The position numbers were made by a program, and so were the translations under genes. The notes beneath the pieces were generated by a model that saw only the letters and a program-made list of their open reading frames with translations, made no database searches and was not told where the DNA came from. Positions 23,427 to 34,854 of a DNA stretch of 40,000 bases are shown here, in pieces (the first letter of the stretch is position 1; every line of letters starts with the position of its first letter). This DNA comes from Chondrilla cf. caribensis (lineage: Eukaryota > Porifera > Demospongiae > Chondrillida > Chondrillidae), in the NCBI GenBank assembly GCA_964020155.1, contig OZ026561.1, positions 1,274,547-1,314,546 on the forward strand, in the 5' to 3' direction.

Positions 23427-23889
23427 TCTACCAGTGTGTGCTCAATCAACATCAAGTGTGAATTCATAATATTATTGTTTTTATAGATAACACATAAATA
23501 CTCCTAGACACATTGTTGTTATGGTTAATCATTCCTGCAATACATGTAGGTTACGTATGACATTGTGCCAAGTGTGTACCAGCCTATAAGCTGGTATTAA
23601 TGCACATAGTGTTTGTAGGATGTGCTCCACATCAGAAAACTTTCAGTGTGTGTGTCATTAAATTACGTACATTAATTCATTTGTTACTATACGGTTAGTA
23701 TTACAGCATGCCAATGTCCCAGTACGAATATATACATAATACCATTACAGTACAGTACCCACAACAGACTGTCTGGGTCTAAACTGCATGGTTTGGAGGT
23801 AGCATTGCCTTACCCAAGTATATGTAATGGCATGATGCAAATACATAATGCATTATGGAAGTGTATGATTAATACATTATCCACATAAT

Positions 23890-23936
23890 ATACGTAATAT
23901 CTATATCTATATCTATCTATCTATCTATCTGTCTAT
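23890..23936. repeat. TCTA-type tetranucleotide microsatellite
   Basis: Repeats of (A)TCTATATC followed by TCTATCTATCTATCTATC, with AT-rich ends. Directly visible. It lies between genes 3 and 4. Confidence 0.85.
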
Positions 23937-23959
23937 AATATATATATATGATATATACA

Positions 23960-24162
23960 TATAGCATCCATTACCATAGAAACAGTACTATTATACAGCA
24001 ATTTTATAATGTATAAAGCGCTAGCAACAGTATAAAGCGTTAGCAACGGATGCTATACTGGTTAAGACATGGACACTCGGGCAACATGACATATAAAATA
24101 CACTCGCCCTCGAGACTCAGTATTTTATATGTCATAATACCCTCGTGCCCATGTCTTAACCA
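23960..24162. mobile_element. Palindromic foldback element between genes 3 and 4
   Basis: The left arm at 24060-24100 (GGTTAAGACATGGACACTCG, then GACATATAAAATAC) is the near reverse complement of 24120-24161 (GTATTTTATATGTCATAATA, then CCCATGTCTTAACC). The arms are about 41 bp with a 20-bp loop. A second pair (ATAGCATCCATTACC at 23961 and AACGGATGCTAT near 24046) suggests a larger nested structure. A solo right half is present at 24630-24687. Confidence 0.8.
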
Positions 24163-24454
24163 TTAAATATTATTACATTATGTACAGAATATACAGAACA
24201 TATTATTATATGGATTATTAGCATAACAGATACACTTGCACATTCACTACATACATCTCTGTCCCAGGTTCTGGTGTGAAATAATAGAGCGTGTATGCAT
24301 TGTGCAAATTATTACAAATACCACTTTGTTTTACTACAGTACACGCTGTATGATTCTAATTTCATTGTGTATACTATTAATGATAATTGATATAAATTAT
24401 ATATAGTACATATATAGTACCATAATATTATATAAATCAGTATGAATTATATAT

Positions 24455-25690
24455 AGCGAGAAAGTAGAATCCTTATGTGTACAGTATGTGGTTTAGGATA
24501 TTATAAGTGCATTTGGAATCATAGTGTACCACATATGCACACTATTTATCACAAGCTATTTATGCACATACATACACTGCATGGTAGTCAAATTGGAGGC
24601 ACCCATTACACACGGAGGAGGAATTCTTCGCGCCCTCAGGACTCGGTATTTTATATGTCATGATGCCCTCATGTCCATGTCTTAACCACACTAAATAATA
24701 TACTTTACTGAGCATTAATTTAAGCCTACATAATTGTTACAATAACTATTATTAACTCATGGTGTAAGCCACATGCATCTTCCAACCTTACACAAGCTCA
24801 TCCACATCAACCTGGTTAGGACAGGAACCTTAGAAATATAATAGTCATTGCCAAGAAAGTGCATGTTTGTAAGGGAAGGGGGTGTATTATGTTTTTGAGC
24901 AAATTACATAATTATATGAACTAATTCATCCGCAAACATGTGTTCTCAAATTATAACAATGCATAATAACATTATAACACTAAACATCATGTTTTTCTCA
25001 GCAATGGAAGCCATGTTGACAGTGATCTTGTATTAACAAACACTCATGAGTTGCTTGACATTCTCATGTACCATGATAGAGTTATCTAAATCAGGGATAG
25101 TGATAAGGAATTGATTCCCATATGTCAGATTCCTTAGATGGGGATCAAATAACATCCATGTGTCCCACAGTGACAATTTACGCACAGGGATAGAGATAAT
25201 TACATACCTATATACCTGTATAATATGCATGCATGATCCCATACTTTGCCAATTGTAAGTGCATGATCCCGTACTTATATACATTACAATATGTGCATGG
25301 TATACACACAGTTACAATGGTATAGGATGCCCTTTACTGAGCATTAATTTAAGCTTACTTAATTCTTACAATAATTATTCATGGTGTATGCCACATCTTC
25401 AACCTTCCACAAGCTCATCCACATCAACCTGGTTAGGACAGAAATCTCAGAAATTTATAGTTATTGCCAAGAATGTGCATACTTGTAAGGGCAGGGGGCA
25501 TATTATATTTTGACCAAATTACATAATTACATGAACTAATTCATCCACAAACATGTGTTCTCAAATCATAACAATGCATAATAGTATTATAACAGTAAAC
25601 AACATGTTTTTCTCAGTAATGGAAGCCATGTTGATAGTGATCTTGTATTAACAAACACTCGTGAGTTGGTCAGCATTCTCATGTAGCATG
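24455..25690. repeat. Intergenic repeat block O-Q1-P-Q2
   Basis: O (24455-24600), Q1 (about 24700-25065), P (about 25085-25285) and Q2 (about 25320-25690) match the O, P and Q segments downstream of gene 2. Q has been duplicated here. Q1 and Q2 each contain TTTTTCTCAG or TTTTCTCAG followed by a frame starting NGSHVDSDLVLTNT (25002 onward and 25617 onward). A half foldback element (24630-24687) sits between O and Q1. Confidence 0.68.
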
Positions 25691-26400
25691 GGAGAGTTAT
25701 CAAATTAGCACTAGAGAACAAGTCTCCAATTGTCAGGAACAGAGAGCTATAATTATTGTATAGGCCTCGTCCATGAGTAAGCATACATCTCAAACTGTGT
25801 TGCATTGAACATTTTATTGGTTTAAGGGACATTAGGAAGAGGAAAGTTATGTAGATGCTCTTCAGACAGTATCCTCAACATTACTCTATACTCATAAGCA
25901 CTATAGGGGTGTAAAGTGGTTATTTGTATTATATCATTATTATCCATACATTTTTATTACTAGTCCAGGAATATAATAGTGTTAATATAGTCTACATTGA
26001 GTACCATCTTGTAACGTTCAGTCAGCAATATAATTGAAGTACTTATATGTTATTGCTACTTACAGGTAATAGTACAGTAATTTACCATTAATCCAATGAG
26101 GTTACATAATTATTAAGTGAGGATTCATTACAGCTGTCCACAAACGTGTCTTTCCAAGTTTTGTAGGCATTTCTCCAATCATTGGAGGACGAGTAAAGTA
26201 GGCATTCTTCGAACATTCATAGTATATGTACGGTCAGTGCTGTACAGTATGTACTGTACCTGGTGTTGACGACACACACAATCGACTGAGAAAGCCACAC
26301 AAATCAACTCCCATACAAAACACAGAAATAGCATCCCAACATAGAGTACATGAATATGTATTGGTGTTGAGGATGACCCACAACTATGAATACACTTATT
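25691..26400. other. Upstream region of gene 4
   Basis: No supported gene. The stretch just upstream of the TATA box (about 26300-26400) contains AAATCAACTCCC and CCCACAACTATGAATA, matching words before gene 1 (2540-2640). Genes 1 and 4 therefore share a promoter-type flank. Confidence 0.45.
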
Positions 26401-26416
26401 ATGCTTGGAGTCAGTC

Positions 26417-26424
26417 TATAAAAG
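26417..26424 (+). promoter_or_regulatory. TATA box of gene 4
   Basis: TATAAAAG in the context AGTCTATAAAAGAAGC, 46 bp before the gene 4 start codon, the shortest such distance of the four copies. Confidence 0.7.
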
Positions 26425-26462
26425 AAGCAATTCAACACAAAAAAAAACAGACGAGGAGAATA

Positions 26463-29400
26463 ATGATGCTCACAACTCTGTGTTTGACTATAACTGTGCT
26501 TTTCAGTGGATTGAACCTTTTGGAGGCTCAGCAAATTGATGGGTGAGCTGAAATAGCAGCACTTAGTCTGACAAAGTAAAAGCCATGTGACAGTCATACA
26601 GCCAGCCACAAGCACAGTGTGCATATACCATGGTTACAGATACAGTACAACTTACTTAGAGACTACCCGGTTTAGTACACACTCCTGGTTAGTACATACT
26701 CCTGGTTAGTACTCACTCCTTGTTAGTACACACTCCTGGTTAGTACATACTCCTGGTTAGTACTCACTCCTTGTTAGTACACACTCCTGGTTAGTACACA
26801 CTCCTGGTTAGTACACACTCCTGGTTAGTAGACACTCCTGGTTAGTACACACAGTCACACCTGGTTAGCACACACTCCTGGTTAGTACACTTTCCTGGTT
26901 AGTACTCACTCCTTAGTAGGGTAGTATACAGCCCTGGTTAGTACTCACAGTGACACTCCTGGTTAGTACACACTCCTGGTTAGTACTCACTCCTGGTTAG
27001 TACACACTCCTGGTTAGCACACACTCCTGGTCAGTACACACTCCTGGTTAGTACACACTCCTGGTTAATTCATACTCCTGGTTAGTACTCACTCCTGGTT
27101 AGTACACACTCCTGGTTAGTACATACTCCTGGTTAGTACGCACTCCTGGTTAGCACACACTCCTGGTCGGTACACACTCCTGGTTAGTACACACTCTTAG
27201 TTAGTGATACTTCTGGTTAGTACACACTCCTGCTTAGTACATATATACTCCAGCCTGGTTTGTACACACTCCTGGTTAGTACACATTCCTGGCTTGTGTG
27301 TACTCCTCACTTAATCCCTAGCTTGTGAAATATATCAACTGGAACAGATAGTAAGTATCTCTGATAAGAAGTACAAATTTAGTGTACCCTTCAAGGCAAT
27401 TGCAAGTTTGACTGTATATTTCCCATAGTCCACTATAATAGTATGCCCACATATTATATGCCCATGCAAGCTATCTAGTACAAAATTTATGATTTCTTTT
27501 ACCTTTTTTTTAAATTTTAGTTGTGATCTATGCACTCGTCGAGTGTCCTATCAAGCACGGCTGAGTCGTCAAGTATCTTACCAATCGCAGCGGGCCCGTC
27601 AAGTTCCCTATCAGGTGCAAAATTATCGTCGATCAGCCTATCGGGAACGGTTGACCACTCAAACCTCCAGTCGAGTACGCTTGAGTCGTCGACAAGTCTA
27701 CTATGCACCAAGATATACGTCATATGAAACAACCTATAGATCCTGGCTGTTCAGATATACCAAAACTGCGTAAGTGAGCACACATGAAAATACTGTACAT
27801 AGAATTATAATACAAAGCATGCATACATTGCAATAAACATAGGAGGTTTAGAGTCAGGATAAAACATTAGTTACTGATTTGAGTAGGTTTTCACTAGAGA
27901 TATAAATGTAGATAGACCTCTTGATAAGAATTGTAACATTGTTATAATTCAATTTTAATTCTTTATTTCTGTGCCACTATAACCTTAATATGCTTACAAT
28001 ATATTCAATGCTATTGCAAACATAGGCTAGGGTCTGAGATCTTATCAGGATTTGAATCATAATACTGGAATATTTTAGCACATACCCTCAGTCTACTGTA
28101 GCAAAAAATAATCTCAAGAATTTGCTTAAATGGTTACTATTACTGTTTTGTCAACTTCCTTTTAAGTGTGTTTGCGTTAACACATTTCCACTGTTTAAAC
28201 ATACTCCCTTATTCATAACCAGTATTAAGCATGTGTATATTATAGTAGTAATGTGCTTCTACCAAACTAGTTACAAGACGGTACGTACAACGAGATATCG
28301 CACAGAATACTACTACGTGAGAAGATATGATACAAAGGTTTACTACAGGACAAGATATCGTACAGATGCTTATAGTTCAACAAGATATCGTTCAGAATCT
28401 TACTATGTAACAAGTTATCGCACACAATACTACTACGTAACAAGATACTGGACAATGAACTACTGCTGTGTTGACAGTCCATCTAGTAAGTGAACGTCAA
28501 TTCTCAAATGGTTAAATGGGTCACACAGTAATAGATATTAATTTTGGTCACAACAGTATAATAGTACAGTAATGAAAAATTTTTGTACGTACATGTGTTG
28601 TTGAGAGAGTTGTATATACATGTGTTGTACATGAGGAGAGTTGTACTTACAGTTCATGTGTTTTTTGAGAGAGTTGTCGTATATGTACATGTGTTGTGAG
28701 GAGATTTGCACGTACATGTGTTGTGGAAAGAGTTGTATGTACATGTGTTGTGGAGAGAGTTATATGTACATGGTTGTGGAGAGAGTTGCATGTACACGTG
28801 ATGTTGAGAGAGTTGTACGTACGTATGTCTGACTACTATTTTTCATCCAATTGTTCATTGCAGGATCAACGATGGAGGGACAGATTAAACTTGTAGATGG
28901 ACCAACAATGAACGAAGGTCGATTGATGATAAACTACAACCAACACTATGGTGCCGTGTGTACTGATAGATTTGACACTTACGATGCCAACACAGCTTGT
29001 CATCAGCTGGGATTTGCCGGACAAAAGAATATTACTGGTTGTTGTCCCTATGGTGTAAGGCCTCATGGTAAGATCTGGTTGGATGAGCTGGGATGTAGCT
29101 CACGAGATGTCTGGTTGGCCAACTGCACTCACAGAGGATGGGGAGTGGAGAACTGTCATAATACACAGGAGGTTGGACTTGAATGCAACTGTAAGTGTCC
29201 CATCAAGACACTATATATATATATATATATATAACAAAATTATCTTCACAAGGTCAACCATTATGTACCGTGATCCTGCGTACATTGCCTTACCTTCTCC
29301 TACTGTACACTGCGTCAGACATTGCATATCAATTTATTTTTTCATTGATCATTGATAACTTCTGAATCATTACAGCAACCTTGCATCTCCGCTTATCTGG

Positions 29401-31782
29401 TGGCAAGCATCCCTTTGAAGGTCGAGTGGAACAGTACTATGCTGGAACATGGGGTACTGTCTGTGATGATGGGTGGGACTTGAATGATGCTAAAGTCGTT
29501 TGTAGACAAATTGGTTTGGGAGAAGCAGTGAAGGCTGTGGGAGGTGCACTGTTTGGTCAAGGACGAGGCTACACAATGCTCTCCAATGTTGACTGCATTG
29601 GTCATGAATCAGCTCTTGGTTGGTGCCTGCATTCTGGATGGAGGAGGAGGACCTGTCCTCATTCTAAAGATGCCAGTGTTGCTTGTAAAGGTAATGTCTA
29701 GGATACAACAATTTTTCTTAGACTGATGCCGAAGATAATCTTCAAATTGGCATTATTTCACTGATACAACATCAGTTACAACAGTCCTGTGAAATTGGAC
29801 TATATTATAGCATTAGATCAAGTGTAATACATTCCTTTTATATCTGCAGGTCCTGTGCCAGAAAATTTCACAACCATTCACATTGCTTGCAATTCAATTT
29901 TGTTCACCTTCAATCTTCCCAAACAACTTCAGTTCACAGATGTCGTCAAAGAATACAGAGTTGTCTTCGAACTCCTACCAATTAAACCTGGAGGATCACG
30001 CTCCTTATATATAGCTCCCACCAATCCTAAGAGTGTCAAACCTCAATTCAATGTGACTGGATTGAGTCCTGCAAAGAGTTATACATTCAAAGTGGCAGTA
30101 GTGGCCTCCAGAGTGGCCGGAGGAACTGGACCATTCAGTGAATCTGTGAATGTTACTACACCACTAGCAGGTTAGCTGGTTGGCATCATTTGGAACTGTG
30201 TGAGGTTTACAGTGGTTCAGTGGACTGTACACAAGTGCAAAGATTGTCATGCCATGTCAACTGACTCACAATCTGCTTTTGACCTTGCATGTATTTGGCA
30301 GTAATTATGGGTTGCCTATAGCTTCTTCAAAGACCTAATTTTTAACATTCATTAAGCTAAAAACATGTAAACCATTTTCAAAAGGGGCTACAAGAAATAG
30401 TAATTACTGACGTATAATTGTGTCTACATAGAATGTACAGTACACTGTGTGTACACAACTAAACTATTATTACAATTGAAATCTGTTAAGGCAAAAAACA
30501 CCCCTGCGGTATCAAATCCTGTTAAGAAGAGCATCTGATAGCAAAAACTAATCTTGTGGGTACCGAATAATTTTTTTAACAAGTTTCCATTATATTTCAG
30601 TCAGATATATAGAACTGTGACAGTATCAACAATTAATTTTGATTACTCTTATAATGTGTTATATCATGATCTTCATGTTTACAATGATCATTCAGCGCCA
30701 GGTCCAGTAATTCAATTCGGTGGACGTTCTGTCAATTCAAGCTGTATCGAGCTGTCAATGAGACCACCCATCATGACCGGCTGTAATGCAGTTGATTACT
30801 ACAGACTGAGGTACCGCTCTTTATCGAGAAGAGACTTCCGTGTCAGGAAGACACTCACTATCTCATCTCCAGTGGCTAATAACAAAATTTTTGTCTGTGA
30901 ATTAAGGCCTAACATCAACTACGAATTTACGATTGCAGCAGTTAATGGAGCAGGAAGGGGACGCCGTAGTGTCAAACGAATCCGCCTCTTAGACCCAAGT
31001 TTCAAGTGAGTAGTTTATTCAATATCATAAAATTAAATTTTATCATCAGATCAATTAAACTCGAAGATGGGTTAAGACCTATAATCATTGCTCAATGACG
31101 TCATACATCAAAGGTACAGCCCAGCTTACTGCTTGAGTAATAACCTCAAAGTGCTTTCAAGTTAAATATCAATATTCTGTAGCAGCCTTCAGTACAAGAG
31201 TAATATGGGATTTACTGCCAGTTTTTGTAGAATTCAATCATTTTGGTTAATTTATAACATAAGAATGCTCAAATTATTGCTAAATCTGTCATTAGTAAAA
31301 TTTCTTATGCAAATCTGTGATAAACGTCAGCAATGTATTTCTCCATAGAGCATATCCCATAGCAACAAACTTTGTGGATGCTGGGCCTTAGTATGGACCT
31401 ATGTGGAATTGTAGACCTTCTTTCCCCTTCAAAGCTTACTCACCCCTCGGGCACTATGTGCCCTTGAACCAGAAATAATACAGCATGAAATAGGGAGCCA
31501 GGTAGTAACTATTACTTACCATCAGTTTAGAGAGTAAAGAGATTCTTACAGTTGTGCTGTAGTAGAACCAGATCTAGAGAGGACTGACTGAATATTTATT
31601 ATTAGATTGTACTCTCTTGTACATGCAACTCACACCCACCCTTAATCACAGCATTGTAATGCAAACAGAGTATTTGTGTATATTCAGCACAAGGTAGTGA
31701 TGTCATGTGATGTCATTACAGATTACATAACATTAATTATGTCATTATAATTTCCATTCTTCCTTACACTAGCGGGAAATGA
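26463..31782 (+). CDS. Gene 4: longest SRCR x2, FN3 x2 paralogue with expanded decapeptide repeats
   Basis: Exons 26463-26542, 27521-27769, 28271-28485, 28864-29190, 29376-29690, 29850-30170, 30696-31005 and 31773-31782 join in phase to 608 residues. The signal peptide ends near LEA-QQ. Exon 2 (249 bp) opens CDLC and has about six Arg-rich decapeptides (RQVSYQ and RQVPYQ types). Exon 3 (215 bp) has six Tyr-rich decapeptides such as RYRTEYYYVR, ending YCC. SRCR1 is about 182-290; its loop reads CCPYGVRPHG, so it keeps two extra cysteines but not the third. SRCR2 is 291-395, FN3-1 396-502 and FN3-2 503-605, with N-G-K-stop at the end. Exon 7 is six bases shorter than in genes 1 and 2, in frame. 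Intron 1 carries a 17-bp minisatellite, intron 3 another minisatellite and intron 6 a decayed MITE. It is the most diverged copy and shares its promoter type with gene 1. Confidence 0.86.
26640..27420. repeat. 17-bp minisatellite grown inside a MITE-like element (gene 4 intron 1)
   Basis: Tens of imperfect copies of a 17-bp unit, TCCTGGTTAGTACACAC, span about 26663-27310. The flanks match the element at 39258-39694. The left begins ATACAGTACAACTTACTTAG (compare ATACAGTATAACTTGCTTAG there). The right contains AAATTTAGTGTACCCTTCAA, then TTTGACTGTATA (compare AAATTTAGTATGTACATCC, then TTGGACTGTATA). The array therefore looks like an internal amplification of a transposable element. Confidence 0.85.
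28575..28830. repeat. ~25-bp minisatellite in gene 4 intron 3
   Basis: Imperfect repeats of TGTACATGTGTTGTGGAGAG plus AGTTG, about 25 bp per unit. They almost fill the intron before the SRCR1 exon of gene 4. The Cys/Met-rich ORFs read through it are repeat artefacts. Confidence 0.85.
30483..30597. mobile_element. Decayed MITE, family A, in gene 4 intron 6
   Basis: Contains AAGAGCATCTGATAGCAA and TTAACAAGTTTCCATTAT. These match in reverse complement the interior and end of the element at 15685-15874. The left terminus is not recognisable, so this is a truncated or eroded copy. Confidence 0.55.
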
Positions 31783-31789
31783 TCCACGT

Positions 31790-33080
31790 GTGCTCCATGG
31801 TGATCAAGTGTGAATTCATATTTCTTTCATAGATAGGATGATAACAGGATAATTGCACCCACAGCTAGTAAATAATTATCGCATACATGTAGATTACATG
31901 CTGAGTGAGTCTGCACACAATTAATGTGTACTATATAATACCAGTTTAAGGTGTTATAATTGTACAACTATTAATCCATAATATGCTGCTTTAATCATCA
32001 GAAATTACAAAGTGCATCGTGATGATCGGTTCATCTACATTCGATTTCAGTTACAAACATCATCCAAATCAAATAAATAGACAAAACGTACTCATAATAA
32101 TACATGTATGCACATGAAGGGGGTCATGCAGGTATGACATTATAAAATATACTATAAACGTTAACATTTATATACTATTATATCATTCTTATCATTAGAA
32201 AAACTATCAAGCAATATGACATTGTACATATTATTAATAGTTTAATATAATGCACTATACTGTAACAGTTACAGTATTACTAAGTGATATTATAGAGAAT
32301 ACATACATAATATTTATATACTGCATCAAGACAAAAGTAGGATATTTATTTTAGAATATAATATATTATATAATACTAAAATTATTATTAGATACGTGCA
32401 ATAAGTAACAATGGCTATGAGTTGTCTAAAATCACACATGCAGACAAAATTGCAGTATTACAAATCAACTAGGTAGCACATACATAATGTCATGTACTTC
32501 TGTGCTACAATATCGTAGCAATATTAATAATCAAGGCTATGTAATGCTACATACACAATTATATTCTTTACAGTGTAGTAATCATTAATGTATAATTATG
32601 AATGATACGTATATAAAATAGAATGTTTAAAAGTCGGCTGGTGTGCACAGAAATAGTGTTAATCATTAACCTGGTCCATTTTGTGTTACAGTACATCAGA
32701 TTTTGATTCAATGCATTATACTGTCGCTGTGTTTTGCATAGATTCACAGTACATATATTATGACATTGTACACTTCCTCATGTACAGCTGTACAGTACAC
32801 ATTACATGTAGCTACATATGTCCAGTTGTAACGCAAAATATAATAACGATAATAATAAATCATAATAGTGTGCATGCAGCCACTATAATCAATATTATGT
32901 GAATGTGCCAACCAGCATTACAAACACAAATGCTGACCTGTAGCTTACAGCCTAAATATTATCTACAGTATACCATAACAGTGTGCATGTACACTGTCTT
33001 ATTACCATTCGTGTACATACATATGTGTGTGTATACTGTATTATTATCTTAGGTGCACTACAATGAAATGCTTTTTGAGC
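31790..33080. other. Convergent intergenic region between gene 4 and ARS2
   Basis: About 1.3 kb of AT-rich sequence between the gene 4 stop and the ARS2 stop, which face each other. I see no supported gene, no repeat array and no inverted-repeat element. It presumably holds the 3' UTRs of both genes. No AATAAA lies clearly at the expected distance on either strand. Confidence 0.5.
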
Positions 33081-33092
33081 AATGAAACGATA

Positions 33093-33639
33093 TCAAAAGT
33101 CCATTTCTGCTGGATTATCAAGGTCCCTGTAAGAGACGGTACTCCTTCCCGAGCCTCGTCCTCTACCACTGTAAACAAGAAAAACACAAACAAGCCTAAA
33201 ACAAACAATCAACAAAAACTACAACAAATATATAAGGACTCAAAAACAATCACTGCTTGATAAGTGAAATAAGTTGATACGAAATTACAACGGTCAACCC
33301 TCCGATATGTATGCAAGTTCACAAAGAGGATATTGGGACAAGCGACCACTGAATAGAATCTATTAGGATGTTTAGACCGACAATACAGGTATGTATGCAT
33401 ACTCTGAATAGAATAGAGAAATGATGATACATTGATTGATGGATAAAATTGATTAATGGATAAAATTGATCAATGGATCAATTTCAATGCATTCGTTGGT
33501 ACCTTCCTCTACTTGGTCGTCCTCCGCGGCCTCCACCCATCATCCCTGGTCCGCCAAATGGTGGATACATTCCTTCAAACATTGGAAAAATTTAACTAAT
33601 ACTGTATATAGAGCACACGCACGTATGCGCACACACACA

Positions 33640-33689
<50 letters not shown>

Positions 33690-33732
33690 CACACGCACGC
33701 ACGCATACACGCACACACATACACACGCGCGT

Positions 33733-33796
<64 letters not shown>

Positions 33797-34812
33797 GAAA
33801 TGTTGAAGTACAATACATGCATAATGCAATACACAACATTGGTATAAGACACCGGGTGATGATCACACTAAATGCAGGAGTACCTTGGCCAAACATGACA
33901 CCTGGGGGCGGCTGCATCCATCCCATCATCTCGGGAGGGCCCTGCATGCCACGCCCCATTCCACCACCGAGTCCAGTGGGCGTGGTCACTGTTGAGGTAA
34001 TAGTCTCTGGCATCGGACGTTCGGAATCCCTTAGATAGTTGTTATAGCAATCAACCTGATGGGGTGACAAGAATAGCAAGACAAGATTGTGTCTGTGGAT
34101 GTTCAAGGACACCACCAGTGCCATATATACGTATATATATATATATATATATATATATCAATATTGCGTCGTTTATGATACAATACGTGCCTTTGCATGA
34201 ACACATTTTGTTTATGTGTAAACATGTCTTCCAATTACCCATAGACTGCAATTCATGTTCACATTCTCACGGGATGTCAAATAACCGCCTATCCTGAAGA
34301 ACCATGATTGACCGAGGTTGTTTACATCTGTGAATTTTCCTTTGGTCAGATTTGGAATAAGTACCAAACCTTCATGTAGATGTGTGTGGAATATGCAGAG
34401 ATGCTGAGATATGCTGGGCTGAATTAATTGTGAGCACAAACACAGGTACTCATACATGTACACAAACTAACGCACAGAGATACACACACACCTCAAGCTT
34501 CACTGCTTCCACTTTTTCCATGTGCTTGTTGAATATGTGCTTCCTAACAAACTCAGGTGCTTTGAACTTCTTTCCACTCAGCGGACAGTGATACTTCTCA
34601 TCTGAGATTTTCTCTGTGTTTTTTTCAATGAATTTCTCCACCTCACTAGCTCATGGTCAAGAAAACACTCATTTGTGCATTCTATCATGACATGAATTTC
34701 GCAAGCATTTCAGGTTGGCAGTAATTCACACACAAACACACAATATGTGCACACGCACACACGCACATGCATGCACGCACGCACGCACACACGCACACGC
34801 ACACACGCACAC

Positions 34813-34854
<42 letters not shown>

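Noticed and set aside
26663..27310. Regular short repeats that might suggest a CRISPR array
   Set aside because: The 17-bp units are contiguous with no unique spacers, lie in an intron of a eukaryotic gene and are flanked by transposon ends.
33466..33852. Cys-Val and Thr-His repeat ORFs on both strands
   Set aside because: Pure dinucleotide repeat translations. Only the ARS2 exons on either side of the repeat (33503-33572 and 33884-34055) are real.
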